Assembly (NCBI RefSeq): GCF_003627955.1
Contig: NZ_RBWS01000030.1
Coordinates: 1-46,663 of the forward strand
DNA from: Sphingobacterium puteale
GTDB taxonomy: Bacteria > Bacteroidota > Bacteroidia > Sphingobacteriales > Sphingobacteriaceae
Length of the DNA: 46,663 bases
Direction of reading: 5' to 3'
Positions 33,906 to 43,217 of the stretch are shown here, one piece after another (positions within the stretch are counted from its first letter, which is position 1; each line of letters begins with the position of its first letter). A model generated the notes under the pieces. It was given only the letters and a program-made list of their open reading frames with translations. It did no database searches and was not told the origin of the DNA. Position numbers and translations under genes: made by a program.

Positions 33906-35600
33906 CTAAGCAGAGGTTGATCTATTTAGTTTGGAGTGTTTATAACCATACATAAAATATACCCCTAAACCAATTACCAACCAAATCACAAAAATAATCC
34001 AATTACTAGCACCAAGCTCAGTCATTAGATATAGATTAATCAATATCCCGATAACAGGCAGGAGAGAGAAATTCATTTTAAAGCTATAAATGCTCAAACC
34101 TAACCATGTTAACCAAAATATGATTACCAACATTTTATGTTCAACAATTTCCAAAAGTGAAGATCTCTTCCACTCGTCTAATACATTCTGGCCATAAATA
34201 GCGATACAAGCAATCGCGATAATGAATCCTGCACCTACTAGATATTTTCCGTTGATGTAGGGAACTTTAAATTTGGATTTGGCCGATAATCCAGAATAAT
34301 CCATGTAGAGCACACCTGCACAGACCAATATAAACGCAAAGAATGTACCTACACTTGTCAAGTCAACAAAAAAATCCATCTTGAAGAACAGCGAAGGAAT
34401 AGCTACTACGAGCCCCGTTACAATTGTGGCAAAGGAAGGCGTTTTGTATTTCGGGTGAATTGTCGCAAATTTCTTCCACAACAATCCGTCCCTACTCATT
34501 GTCATCCAAATCCTTGGTTGCGCCAGTTGATAGACCAAAAGTGCACTAGTAATCGCAATAACCGATGTCACGGATATAATGCCGGCCATATGGTCAAATC
34601 CAACATACTTGAATACGAAAGCCAAAGGATCTTTTACGTTAAGTTCAGTATAGTTGACCATTCCAGTCAACACGATGGTAATAGCGACATATAGGACCGT
34701 ACAGATCAGCAAGCAATAAATCATGGCTTTAGGTAGATCGCGTTGTGGATTTTTACATTCCTCGGCCGTTGTGGAGATCGAATCAAATCCGATAAAAGCA
34801 AAAAATACAGCAGCTACACTTCCGAGGACACCCTCCAAGCCATTTGGTGCAAACGGAGTCCAGTTTTCAGGCTTCACATAAAATATGCCACCAAAAATAA
34901 CCGCCAGAATTATCCCCACTTTAATCATCACCATAATCATGCTCGCCTTTTGAGATTCCTTGATGCCTATATAGACAAGCCAGGTGACCAAAAAAGTTAT
35001 TACACCAGCTGGCAAATCAAATATAATGGGCATTCCACCGATTCGTGGTGCACTGTTAAATGCTGCAAGCCCTTGTTGATCAATGATTGTAAGGTTTGCT
35101 AAGCCATGCTGATTCATTTTATCTACTGCATCAAAGGCATAACCCGGAGCCATGGAAAGCCAGGCCGGTATATGCAAACCAAATCCCGCTAACATGGAAA
35201 CAAAATATTGTGACCAAGATATAGCAATGACCGTATTGGAAACCGCATATTCCAATACCAGTGCCCAGCCTATAATCCAAGCAAACAGCTCACCAAAAGC
35301 CACATAGGCATAGGTGTAGGCTGACCCAGAAACAGGCACCGTGCTCGCAAACTGCGCATAAGCAAGAGCAGTAAACACGCAGGCAAAAGCGGTAAAAATA
35401 AAGAGCAGAGAAACAGCGGGACCACCTTCATAACTCGCTAACCCGATGGTGCTAAAAATCCCAGCGCCCACAATAGCTGCGATACCCAATGAAACCAGAT
35501 CGGTTACTCCCAAAACCTTCGCGAGGCCAGTTCCACCCTCGTTTTGGGTATCCAGTAGGATCTGATCAACACTTTTCTTCCGAAAAAGTCTATGTGACAT
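33906..35600 (-). CDS. APC superfamily amino acid permease
   Basis: The 564-residue transporter has 12 or more membrane helices. The N-terminus reads GLAKVLGVTDLVSLGIAAIVGAGIFSTIG (residues about 25-52), the conserved substrate-binding loop of the APC superfamily, and FAFIGFDSISTTAEECKNPQRDLP (about 268-291) is the typical cytoplasmic signature of cationic-amino-acid-type (CAT/YfnA) permeases. It likely imports or exchanges amino acids; the substrate cannot be set from sequence. It is a single gene, with the AcpH-like gene 78 bp upstream on the same strand. Confidence 0.92.
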   Translation of the reverse strand: MSHRLFRKKSVDQILLDTQNEGGTGLAKVLGVTDLVSLGIAAIVGAGIFSTIGLASYEGGPAVSLLFIFTAFACVFTALAYAQFASTVPVSGSAYTYAYVAFGELFAWIIGWALVLEYAVSNTVIAISWSQYFVSMLAGFGLHIPAWLSMAPGYAFDAVDKMNQHGLANLTIIDQQGLAAFNSAPRIGGMPIIFDLPAGVITFLVTWLVYIGIKESQKASMIMVMIKVGIILAVIFGGIFYVKPENWTPFAPNGLEGVLGSVAAVFFAFIGFDSISTTAEECKNPQRDLPKAMIYCLLICTVLYVAITIVLTGMVNYTELNVKDPLAFVFKYVGFDHMAGIISVTSVIAITSALLVYQLAQPRIWMTMSRDGLLWKKFATIHPKYKTPSFATIVTGLVVAIPSLFFKMDFFVDLTSVGTFFAFILVCAGVLYMDYSGLSAKSKFKVPYINGKYLVGAGFIIAIACIAIYGQNVLDEWKRSSLLEIVEHKMLVIIFWLTWLGLSIYSFKMNFSLLPVIGILINLYLMTELGASNWIIFVIWLVIGLGVYFMYGYKHSKLNRSTSA

Positions 35601-35678
35601 GTAAAATTAGTTTTATGCGTAAAATTATGCGAAAATAAATATTTTCAAAGTCTTATGCTATTGGTATTTTTTAGCGGA

Positions 35679-36362
35679 CTATTTAAAGTCCACTAATTCG
35701 TAATGAATATATTGGTAAATTTCCTGGTAGTCCCCCATATGATGATGTAAATAAGAAACCAATTGTTCCGTCAATAATTGGCGCTGATTCTCTTGAATTT
35801 CAAATTGCCACAACCGCTTACAGATATTAAAAAGTGCACCTGCAATCTTCTCCATATGCGCATAATCATATAGATATTTCCACTCAATGAATTGATGGTA
35901 AAATCTGTCGAATTTAGGAATATCACTTAATTGGTTTATTTTCAAGAATTTTCGCACAGCATCTTCGTTCACTTGAGACATTGCAATATACAATTTATCA
36001 ATAGAAACAGCCCTTTGCTGCGTCAGAATATGGTCCAATAAGAGTTCCAAAGCAATATGCGCCATAAAAGAAGGCCGAATAGGTAATCCTTGCAAGCTTG
36101 ATTGTATCTGCAACTTTAACTGATGGGTATGATGAAAAAAATACGTTGAATTATGAAAAAGGCGATCGACTTCTATGTGACGGTTCCAACCGATATAAAG
36201 TTGTTCCAGCAAGGGATTGTCCAGCAGTTCATTTTCATATTGTCTGGGTTTGAGCACAAAAGTTTTATCTGCATTTTTTAATAGATCGGGCAACAACCCA
36301 CCGACAATTCGCTCGGGATTGGTTGCAAACCGCTCAAAATAAAAATGTGACAAAAAATTCAT
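35679..36362 (-). CDS. ACP phosphodiesterase family protein (DUF479, AcpH-like)
   Basis: The 227-residue product matches AcpH-type proteins: MNFLSHFYFERF and IVGGLLPDLLKN at the start, GWNRHIEVDRLFHNS near 58 and MAHIALELLLDHIL near 99, with His/Asp residues of an HD-like site. E. coli AcpH removes the phosphopantetheine arm from ACP; this protein is about 30 residues longer. Many DUF479 members are untested, so the activity is a family inference. It is divergent from tyrS. Confidence 0.83.
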   Translation of the reverse strand: MNFLSHFYFERFATNPERIVGGLLPDLLKNADKTFVLKPRQYENELLDNPLLEQLYIGWNRHIEVDRLFHNSTYFFHHTHQLKLQIQSSLQGLPIRPSFMAHIALELLLDHILTQQRAVSIDKLYIAMSQVNEDAVRKFLKINQLSDIPKFDRFYHQFIEWKYLYDYAHMEKIAGALFNICKRLWQFEIQENQRQLLTEQLVSYLHHHMGDYQEIYQYIHYELVDFK

Positions 36363-36422
36363 ATTAGCTTATTAGCGTGTGCTTTTATATGGAATTATTC
36401 GCTCAATATACGCTTAATCTCC

Positions 36423-36430
36423 TATCTTTG
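36423..36430 (+). promoter_or_regulatory. putative -7 element of tyrS
   Basis: TATCTTTG (TAnnTTTG) lies 35 nt upstream of the tyrS ATG in the 103-bp divergent gap with the AcpH-like gene. Confidence 0.45.
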
Positions 36431-36465
36431 CATCTTGTAAATTAAAAAATTAAATCCATTTAACA

Positions 36466-37746
36466 ATGAGCTTTGTAGAAGAATTACGTTGGAGAGGCAT
36501 GTTGCAAGATATTATGCCTGGAACTGAAGACTTACTTAATAAAGAAAAAGTCGCTGGCTATATTGGCTTTGATCCCACAGGAGACTCTCTACACGTAGGA
36601 CACTTAACTCAAATCATGACATTGATCCATTTCCAAAATGCGGGACATAAACCGGTCGCATTGGTTGGCGGTGCGACCGGAATGATTGGGGACCCTTCTT
36701 TCAAATCTGCAGAGCGTAACTTACTTGACGAAGCAACTCTACAGCATAATGTTGCTTGTCTGAAAAAACAGTTAGGCAAATTTCTTGAATTTGGAGAAGG
36801 CGAAAATGATGCCCAGATGGTTAATAATTACGATTGGTTCAAAGATTTCAAATTTTTGGACTTTATTCGTGATATCGGTAAAATGATTACCGTCAACTAT
36901 ATGATGGCAAAAGATTCCGTAAAAAAACGTTTGGAAGGAGACAATGGTCTATCATTTACGGAATTCACCTATCAATTGATTCAAGGTTACGATTTTTATT
37001 ACCTGTGGAAACACCACAATTGTAAAATACAAATGGGCGGATCTGATCAATGGGGTAATATTGTCACAGGAAGTGAAATGATCCGTCGCCAGGATCAAGG
37101 AACAGCTTATGCAATCACCACGCAACTGATTAAAAAAGCAGATGGTCAAAAATTCGGAAAAACAGAATCTGGAGCTGTATGGTTAGATCCAAAGAAGACT
37201 TCGCCCTATAAATATTACCAGTTTTGGTTAAACACCTCGGATGACGATGCCAAAAACTGGATTAAGATTTTCACACTTAAACCACAGGCGGAAATCGAAG
37301 CGATCATCAAAGAACATGATGCCGCACCACATTTACGCATTGTCCAAAAAGCATTAGCGAAAGACATCACTATCCGCACACACTCCGAAGAAGCTTACGA
37401 GACAGCAATCAAAACCTCTGAATTTCTCTTTGGCAATGGTACATTGGAATTTTTAGACAATTTAGATCACGAAGCCGTATTGGATGTGTTTGAAGGTATT
37501 CCGCAATTTCAGATAACAAGAGAAGATCTAAAAGCGGGAATCAATATCCTTGATCTCTTGGCTGTCAGTACGCAAGTTTTTCCTTCAAAAGGCGAAGCAC
37601 GTAAAATGCTGCAAGGTGGTGGTGTTTCTATCAACCGTGAAAAAGCAACGGATATCGAACAACTTATTACCGAAGGTAATTTGGTAAACAATAAATACAT
37701 CATTGCACAGCGAGGCAAGAAAAACTACTATTTGATTATTGCTTAA
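36466..37746 (+). CDS. tyrS: tyrosyl-tRNA synthetase
   Basis: The 426-residue class I synthetase charges tRNA-Tyr. The HIGH motif is HVGH (43-46, in DPTGDSLHVGHL) and the KMSKS loop is KFGKT (229-233). QGYDFYYL and GGSDQWGNI form the tyrosine pocket. The C-terminal S4 RNA-binding domain (about 355-426, FPSKGEARKMLQGGGVSIN) is complete. No T-box or other leader element is seen in the short upstream gap. Confidence 0.97.
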   Translation: MSFVEELRWRGMLQDIMPGTEDLLNKEKVAGYIGFDPTGDSLHVGHLTQIMTLIHFQNAGHKPVALVGGATGMIGDPSFKSAERNLLDEATLQHNVACLKKQLGKFLEFGEGENDAQMVNNYDWFKDFKFLDFIRDIGKMITVNYMMAKDSVKKRLEGDNGLSFTEFTYQLIQGYDFYYLWKHHNCKIQMGGSDQWGNIVTGSEMIRRQDQGTAYAITTQLIKKADGQKFGKTESGAVWLDPKKTSPYKYYQFWLNTSDDDAKNWIKIFTLKPQAEIEAIIKEHDAAPHLRIVQKALAKDITIRTHSEEAYETAIKTSEFLFGNGTLEFLDNLDHEAVLDVFEGIPQFQITREDLKAGINILDLLAVSTQVFPSKGEARKMLQGGGVSINREKATDIEQLITEGNLVNNKYIIAQRGKKNYYLIIA

Positions 37747-37763
37747 AAGTAGCTTTATTCAAT

Positions 37764-37803
37764 AAAAAAATCCCTTCTTATTCTTTTAGAAGGGATTTTT
37801 TTA
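37764..37803 (+). terminator. terminator of tyrS
   Basis: The stem AAAAAAATCCCTTCT with its complement around about 10 nt is followed by a T run, 17 nt after the tyrS stop codon. The convergent GNAT gene ends 83 bp further on. Confidence 0.88.
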
Positions 37804-37885
37804 TTTTTTATATATCACCTCAAGTACGCCATAAAATCTATTGGCTTTTAAGCTCATTTTTACCCAATTTTGGTACTATAATCAC

Positions 37886-38395
37886 TTATTTGAGTAGTTT
37901 TTCAAAAGCACGACGGGCAGCACCTCGAAAATGAACTTCTCCGCAATATTGATATCCCAACTTATCAAATACATGCAGCATACCTCCGTTATCAAAGTTT
38001 GTGTCCACTTTGATGCTATATACACCATTAAGAACAGCGATTTCCTCCACTCCTTGCATAATGGCTGTACCAACACCTTTTACATGCGGGTCCTGAGCTG
38101 CGGCCAGGCGATGAATGCCCACATATTCGCCGTCACTGAGCCATTTGCCATCGATAGCATTGTAAGCAGGTTCGATATCGAAAATTATAGCGACATAACC
38201 GATAATTTTACCATCAGCCTCCACCACATGCCCATATCCTTTATCAATATCCGACTGTACTACATCTTCATTCGGATAACCATCTTGCCACTGCCTGCTG
38301 CCCTGCTCCTTGCGCAGTGCTATTGCCTGTTGGATAATTTCCCAAATCCTTCCTTTATCTGCCTGTTCCGCTTTCCGTATATGAAACTTATTCAT
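37886..38395 (-). CDS. GNAT family N-acetyltransferase
   Basis: The 169-residue product begins FHIRKAEQADKGRIWEII, typical of GNAT proteins. GHVVEADGKIIGYVAIIF (near 57) forms strands 3-4, and IHRLAAAQDPHVKGVGTAIMQGVEEIA (near 92-118) is the acetyl-CoA loop in variant form. The end LGYQYCGEVHFRGAARRAFEKLL fits the last strands. The acceptor is unknown. It is a single gene convergent with tyrS. The 274 bases between it and ftsK hold only the ftsK promoter box. Confidence 0.85.
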   Translation of the reverse strand: MNKFHIRKAEQADKGRIWEIIQQAIALRKEQGSRQWQDGYPNEDVVQSDIDKGYGHVVEADGKIIGYVAIIFDIEPAYNAIDGKWLSDGEYVGIHRLAAAQDPHVKGVGTAIMQGVEEIAVLNGVYSIKVDTNFDNGGMLHVFDKLGYQYCGEVHFRGAARRAFEKLLK

Positions 38396-38635
38396 AATGC
38401 CTTAATTTGATCAGTAAAACTACATAATTTACTTTAACTGTAAAAGACAGACAAACCAGCCTCTTCTTCCCGATTTACTCCAATCTTTATTGCAAATCTC
38501 TTCTCAGGGCATAGTATTTGCTAGTTATACATTGCTATTATTCATTTAATAGCCTATCTGGAATTATTCGTTTATGAAAAAAATACAAACTTAAAATAAT
38601 AGTCTTCATGATCTACAAAATACTATCAAAATAAC

Positions 38636-38643
38636 TAAGTTTG
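38636..38643 (+). promoter_or_regulatory. putative -7 element of ftsK
   Basis: TAAGTTTG (TAnnTTTG) lies 26 nt upstream of the ATG at 38670. Confidence 0.45.
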
Positions 38644-38669
38644 TAAGCAGTATAATTGTGAACTTTTCA

Positions 38670-41408
38670 ATGTCAAATAAAGGAAATACATTTAGGCAGG
38701 CAGGAAATTCAGTTTCTGGCAAGCGTGCCCCATCAAAAGAATCGGCAACATTTAAAAAAGAAAAAAGTCAAAAAACCAACTTCCCCAGAGAATACTCAGA
38801 TGCACAGCAAAAGGCTGTCAAAATTCTAGGGATTTTATTGATTGTACTTTCGTTGGCCTTCGCCACTGCTTTTGTTTCCTATCTTTTTACATGGGAAGAT
38901 GACCAAAGTTATATCGCCAAAACAAATGGCGGCTGGGGAACCCTTTTTAGTTCTTCCGAAGAAATTCATGATGAGACTGTCGAACTACCTGTCGTTGACA
39001 ATAAATTAGGGAAATTCGGTGCATTACTGGCCAACCAGTTTATGTATGAATGGTTTGGAGTTGCCGCCTTCCTCTTTATCCCGGTATTGTTCATTTTGGG
39101 CTATCGGCTATTATTCAAAAAATCACTACTCCCATTATACCGCACTGTAGTTTACTCATTTGTAGCTATTGTCTTTATTTCAGTTACATTGGGGTTCATG
39201 CATGGTTTTATGGCGGATACACCGCACATGTTAGAAGGTAAATTTGGTTTTTGGACCAATAAATTACTGGAGGCACAGGTCGGTGTTGTGGGTGTAGGCT
39301 GTATTTTAGCATTCGCTTACCTGACGACATTGATACTCTTGTACAATTTAGATTTTAAATTCGTATTGTTTAGCAATCGAAGGTCCAAATCATTATCCGA
39401 GGATCTCGAGGATGAAGATGTAGAAGATTCCTATTCCGCAAATAGTTTAAGGACCAAAGTTCATGTAGAAGATGACTCAATACAATCTGTTAGAGAATCT
39501 TTCCAACGGCCAACTTCAATAAATGAACGGTTTCAATCCAGTCGGGAGAATAATTTAAAAGAAGAGCTTGAGCGACCCGCATTTACGCATCATCCAATAC
39601 CAGAGGTACAAATAGATCCAAAGGACAAGGTTATCCTCACCTTTGATGATAGCCCGCTGGAACGCACAGAACATACACCATCAATTAGCTTCACCATTGA
39701 TCAACCGGAGGATGATAACGAAGATGAAGAAGATAACCTACACCTTCAGGCGAATTCCAGTCCGAGCATAACGATTGCGCCACAAGCGGAGCCAGAACCT
39801 CCTCTTGAAGTAGCTGTAATCCCAGGATTGGTTGTCGAAGACATTAAAGAAGAGAAGGAAATAACAGCAAGTGATCTTGTTGCCCAATTTGGTCAATATG
39901 ATCCCAAATTAGATCTATCGGGATATCAACATCCGACACTTGACTTGCTCAGAGATTACGGAACAGGCAAAATAACGATCAATCAACATGAACTTGAAGC
40001 AAACAAAAACAAAATTGTTGATACACTTCGGAATTATAGCATTGAGATTGAAAGTATAAAAGCAACAATCGGTCCTACAGTAACCCTATATGAGATTATA
40101 CCGAAACCCGGCGTACGGATATCAAAAATCAAAAATCTGGAAGACGACATTGCTTTAAGTCTTGCGGCACTCGGAATCCGGATTATCGCACCAATGCCGG
40201 GTAAAGGAACTATCGGTATTGAAGTACCTAACTCAAGCCCAGAAATGGTATCCATGCGTTCTGTATTGGCTACTGAAAAATTCCAAAAAACGGATATGGA
40301 TCTTCCCATCGCATTGGGAAAAACCATTTCTAATGAAGTATATATTGCGGATTTAGCCAAGATGCCCCACCTTCTGGTTGCGGGAGCCACAGGCCAGGGT
40401 AAATCTGTTGGTATCAATGCGATTTTAACATCCTTATTATATAAAAAGCACCCAGCAGAACTCAAATTTGTGCTTGTCGATCCTAAAAAAGTGGAACTTT
40501 CCCTATTCAAAAAGGTTGAGCGCCATTTCTTGGCTAAGCTACCCGATGAGGAGGAAGCGATCATTACAGATACAAAAAAGGTAATCAATACACTAAACTC
40601 CCTTTGTATCGAAATGGATCAGCGATACGACCTGTTGAAAAATGCACAAGTTCGTAATTTAAAGGAATATAATGCAAAATTTATCAATCGCAGATTAAAC
40701 CCTGAGGAGGGTCATCGATTCTTACCATATATCGTTCTTATTGTTGATGAGTTTGCCGATTTGATGATGACTGCCGGAAAAGAAGTAGAAACCCCTATTG
40801 CGCGGTTGGCCCAGTTGGCCCGTGCTGTAGGAATTCACTTGGTCATTGCGACCCAACGTCCTTCAGTTAATATCATTACAGGTACAATCAAAGCCAACTT
40901 CCCTGCTCGTCTTGCTTTCCGTGTGTTATCAAAAGTAGATTCGCGAACGATCTTAGATACCGGCGGAGCAGATCAGCTAATTGGTCGCGGGGACATGCTT
41001 CTGGCTACTGGAAGTGATTTGATACGTATTCAGTGTGCATTTGTCGATACACCGGAAGTTGAACAGATTTCCGATTATATCGGTGCACAACGTGGTTATC
41101 CATCGGCATTTATGCTTCCGGAATATGTAGATGAAAACGGAGAGGGTTCAGGCAGTGTAGATTTTGATCCAAAAGATCGCGATCAATTGTTTGAAGAAGC
41201 TGCTCGTTTGATTGTCATGCATCAACAAGGTTCTACATCATTAATCCAACGTAAATTGAAATTGGGTTATAACAGGGCTGGACGAATCATCGATCAATTG
41301 GAAGCCGCAGGAATTGTCGGCCCATTTGAAGGGAGTAAAGCACGTGAAGTACTTTATCCAGATGAATATTCATTAGAACAGTATTTGGAGACGCTAAGAA
41401 ACAATTAA
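38670..41408 (+). CDS. ftsK: DNA translocase FtsK/SpoIIIE family
   Basis: This 912-residue protein pumps chromosomal DNA at the division septum. An N-terminal membrane domain (about 50-215, four helices) is followed by an acidic, low-complexity linker (about 240-410), an alpha domain, the RecA-like motor with Walker A GATGQGKS (572-579) and Walker B YIVLIVDEFADLMM, and a C-terminal winged-helix gamma domain (about 845-905, TSLIQRKLKLGYNRAGRIIDQLE) that reads polar DNA sequences. I chose the ATG at 38670 (MSNKGNTFRQ); a GTG four codons upstream is possible. lolA starts 1 bp after the stop codon, so they are cotranscribed. Confidence 0.95.
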   Translation: MSNKGNTFRQAGNSVSGKRAPSKESATFKKEKSQKTNFPREYSDAQQKAVKILGILLIVLSLAFATAFVSYLFTWEDDQSYIAKTNGGWGTLFSSSEEIHDETVELPVVDNKLGKFGALLANQFMYEWFGVAAFLFIPVLFILGYRLLFKKSLLPLYRTVVYSFVAIVFISVTLGFMHGFMADTPHMLEGKFGFWTNKLLEAQVGVVGVGCILAFAYLTTLILLYNLDFKFVLFSNRRSKSLSEDLEDEDVEDSYSANSLRTKVHVEDDSIQSVRESFQRPTSINERFQSSRENNLKEELERPAFTHHPIPEVQIDPKDKVILTFDDSPLERTEHTPSISFTIDQPEDDNEDEEDNLHLQANSSPSITIAPQAEPEPPLEVAVIPGLVVEDIKEEKEITASDLVAQFGQYDPKLDLSGYQHPTLDLLRDYGTGKITINQHELEANKNKIVDTLRNYSIEIESIKATIGPTVTLYEIIPKPGVRISKIKNLEDDIALSLAALGIRIIAPMPGKGTIGIEVPNSSPEMVSMRSVLATEKFQKTDMDLPIALGKTISNEVYIADLAKMPHLLVAGATGQGKSVGINAILTSLLYKKHPAELKFVLVDPKKVELSLFKKVERHFLAKLPDEEEAIITDTKKVINTLNSLCIEMDQRYDLLKNAQVRNLKEYNAKFINRRLNPEEGHRFLPYIVLIVDEFADLMMTAGKEVETPIARLAQLARAVGIHLVIATQRPSVNIITGTIKANFPARLAFRVLSKVDSRTILDTGGADQLIGRGDMLLATGSDLIRIQCAFVDTPEVEQISDYIGAQRGYPSAFMLPEYVDENGEGSGSVDFDPKDRDQLFEEAARLIVMHQQGSTSLIQRKLKLGYNRAGRIIDQLEAAGIVGPFEGSKAREVLYPDEYSLEQYLETLRNN

Positions 41409-41409
41409 C

Positions 41410-42057
41410 ATGAAAAAACAAACCGGATTCGTGCTCAGCTTTTTGCTACTTATAGCAAGTCAATACAGTTATGCACAAAATAACGCAAAAGCGTTACTTA
41501 ATAAAGTCAGTCAAAAATATAATGGATACAAGACCATACAGGCTGGCTTCTCTTTGGACATCAGACAAGTAAACGGAAGTTCACATAGTGATGCTGGCAC
41601 TATATATCTAGACAAGGCAAATAACAAATACCATGTCAATACCAAAAACCAAATTCTAATTTCAGATTCCCAAACACAATGGAATATCATGAAAGCAGAG
41701 AAAGAAGTGGAAATATCGGAGGCCAGCAACTCAACAAATGAGATCAACCCCACCAATATTTTCACATTCTATACTTCGGGCTTTAACTATACTTTAGCTA
41801 ATGCGGAAAAAGCAAAAGGAATAAGCTTGAGTGTTGTGGAACTGAAGCCTATTGATAGTAAAAAAAACTATTCCAAAATCAAATTAAGGATCAATAAAGC
41901 GAATAATTTGATCTACGATACAACTATTTTTGATAAGAGCGGCAACCGATATACATACACCTTGAACTCACAGGAGGGAAACAAGGCCATTGCATCCAGC
42001 TTTTTTACTTTTAATAAAAGCAACTACAGTGGATTTGATATTGTCGACCTAAGATAA
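41410..42057 (+). CDS. lolA: outer-membrane lipoprotein carrier protein LolA-like
   Basis: The 215-residue exported protein has a signal peptide (1-22, ending YSYAQ) and the LolA half-barrel pattern: ALLNKVSQKYNGYKTIQAGFSLDI near the start, GTIYLDKANNKYHV and QILISDSQTQWNIMKAEKEVEI. LolA carries lipoproteins across the periplasm from LolCDE to the outer membrane. The gene starts 1 bp after ftsK; this ftsK-lolA pairing is common in Bacteroidota. It could be a LolA-fold lipid carrier rather than the dedicated lipoprotein chaperone. Confidence 0.87.
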   Translation: MKKQTGFVLSFLLLIASQYSYAQNNAKALLNKVSQKYNGYKTIQAGFSLDIRQVNGSSHSDAGTIYLDKANNKYHVNTKNQILISDSQTQWNIMKAEKEVEISEASNSTNEINPTNIFTFYTSGFNYTLANAEKAKGISLSVVELKPIDSKKNYSKIKLRINKANNLIYDTTIFDKSGNRYTYTLNSQEGNKAIASSFFTFNKSNYSGFDIVDLR

Positions 42058-42107
42058 GGATAAAGTCTGCCGTCGGATGGATCAACTTTCTGGTCAAATA
42101 AGACTAA

Positions 42108-42143
42108 CAAAAAAAGGATTTCTCCATAGGGAAATCCTTTTTT
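42108..42143. terminator. bidirectional terminator between lolA and transglycosylase
   Basis: The stem AAAAAGGATTTC with its complement around an 8-nt loop has A and T runs on both sides. It lies between convergent genes. Confidence 0.88.
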
Positions 42144-42161
42144 ATTTTGTTTTTTCTTTGT

Positions 42162-42974
42162 CTAGAGCATATTAGGTTCTCTATCCAATGTCTCGGTTTC
42201 TTTGTCCGCATAACGCGAATACCCATGTTTCTGCGGATGTTCGATAATTTCCTTCATGGAAACCAATTTATACACATAAGATCCAGTCTCATTGTTCAAT
42301 TTCAAAGCAAAGTAATCATCCTTTTTTTGCCTTCTCATCGAACCTTTTAAACTCCCGTCTCCGACATTGTAAGCGGCTGCCACCAAAGTCCAGTTACCGA
42401 ATTGAGCGTAAAGATATTTTAAGTAACGTGCTGCTGCATGTGTGGATTTCACAAGATCTTTTCGATCATCCACTGCACCATTGACCCGCAGGCCATATAA
42501 GCGCGCCGTTGCTGGCATAAATTGCCAATAACCACCAGCCCCTTTCGATGAAACGACAGTCTTACTTAGGCCGCTTTCCACCAATGGGATGTACTTAAAA
42601 TCTTCTGGAATACCATGTGATTTCAGGATCTTAGCAATTTTAGGCAAATAGGTTTCCGCCTTTTTATGCATATCGTAGGACCCTGTTTTTTTAAATGAAA
42701 ATCTACTGAAGAACTTGCGTAATTTGCTTTCCACTAATGGACGATCCATCGGTAATGAATCATCAGCAAACGTCAATGAACTCAGGTAAGATTCAAAAGA
42801 ATTATTTTTCTCTTTTTTCTCTTCGTCGCCTCCAAGATGAGCTGGAGTTTCGACCAACTTCGCTGCAACGATCTTATCGCTACCAGAAGTGTTGTTGTGT
42901 GGGGTTGAGTATAATTTTGACAGCAATAAAGCAAACAAAATCAAACTACTACATAATACTTTCTTTCTTATCAT
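42162..42974 (-). CDS. lytic transglycosylase (SLT domain), exported
   Basis: The 270-residue protein has a hydrophobic N-terminal segment (about 5-22) and a polar linker, then a goose-lysozyme/SLT fold. The catalytic Glu is Glu133 (IPLVESGLSK), followed by GAGGYWQFMPATARLYGL near 146-163 and VAAAYNVGDGSLKGSMRR near 209, the MltD-type signature. It cleaves peptidoglycan glycan strands in the periplasm. No LysM repeats are present, unlike full MltD. A TATCTTTG box lies 71 nt upstream. Confidence 0.92.
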   Translation of the reverse strand: MIRKKVLCSSLILFALLLSKLYSTPHNNTSGSDKIVAAKLVETPAHLGGDEEKKEKNNSFESYLSSLTFADDSLPMDRPLVESKLRKFFSRFSFKKTGSYDMHKKAETYLPKIAKILKSHGIPEDFKYIPLVESGLSKTVVSSKGAGGYWQFMPATARLYGLRVNGAVDDRKDLVKSTHAAARYLKYLYAQFGNWTLVAAAYNVGDGSLKGSMRRQKKDDYFALKLNNETGSYVYKLVSMKEIIEHPQKHGYSRYADKETETLDREPNML

Positions 42975-43045
42975 TCACTCCCTTAATGCTATCCTATCCA
43001 CGAGTAAATTCGATCAAAAAATAGCTTGGTTCAAATTCAAGGGTA

Positions 43046-43053
43046 CAAAGATA
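43046..43053 (-). promoter_or_regulatory. putative -7 element of the transglycosylase gene
   Basis: The minus strand reads TATCTTTG (TAnnTTTG), 71 nt upstream of the start codon, in the 243-bp divergent gap. Confidence 0.4.
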
Positions 43054-43185
43054 AATAGTATTTATTTAAAAAACAAATAGTTACGTTCTAGCTATCTCAA
43101 AGGGCATTTTTTTAGCCTCCAAAGCACGAAAATGCAAGAAAAGACAAAAAGATAAGGATTTTTTCGCAAAACCCAAAATTATACC

Positions 43186-43193
43186 TAACTTTG
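43186..43193 (+). promoter_or_regulatory. putative -7 element of the pseudouridine synthase gene
   Basis: TAACTTTG (TAnnTTTG) lies 24 nt upstream of the ATG at 43218. Confidence 0.45.
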
Positions 43194-43217
43194 CAGTTCA
43201 CATTTTAGCAAAACACA

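Noticed and set aside
37931..38410. A 159-codon plus-strand open frame opposite the GNAT gene
   Set aside because: The minus strand encodes a clear GNAT protein over the same bases; the plus frame has no recognisable motif.
40034..40588. A 184-codon minus-strand open frame inside ftsK
   Set aside because: It lies wholly opposite the conserved FtsK motor sequence and its translation shows no domain.
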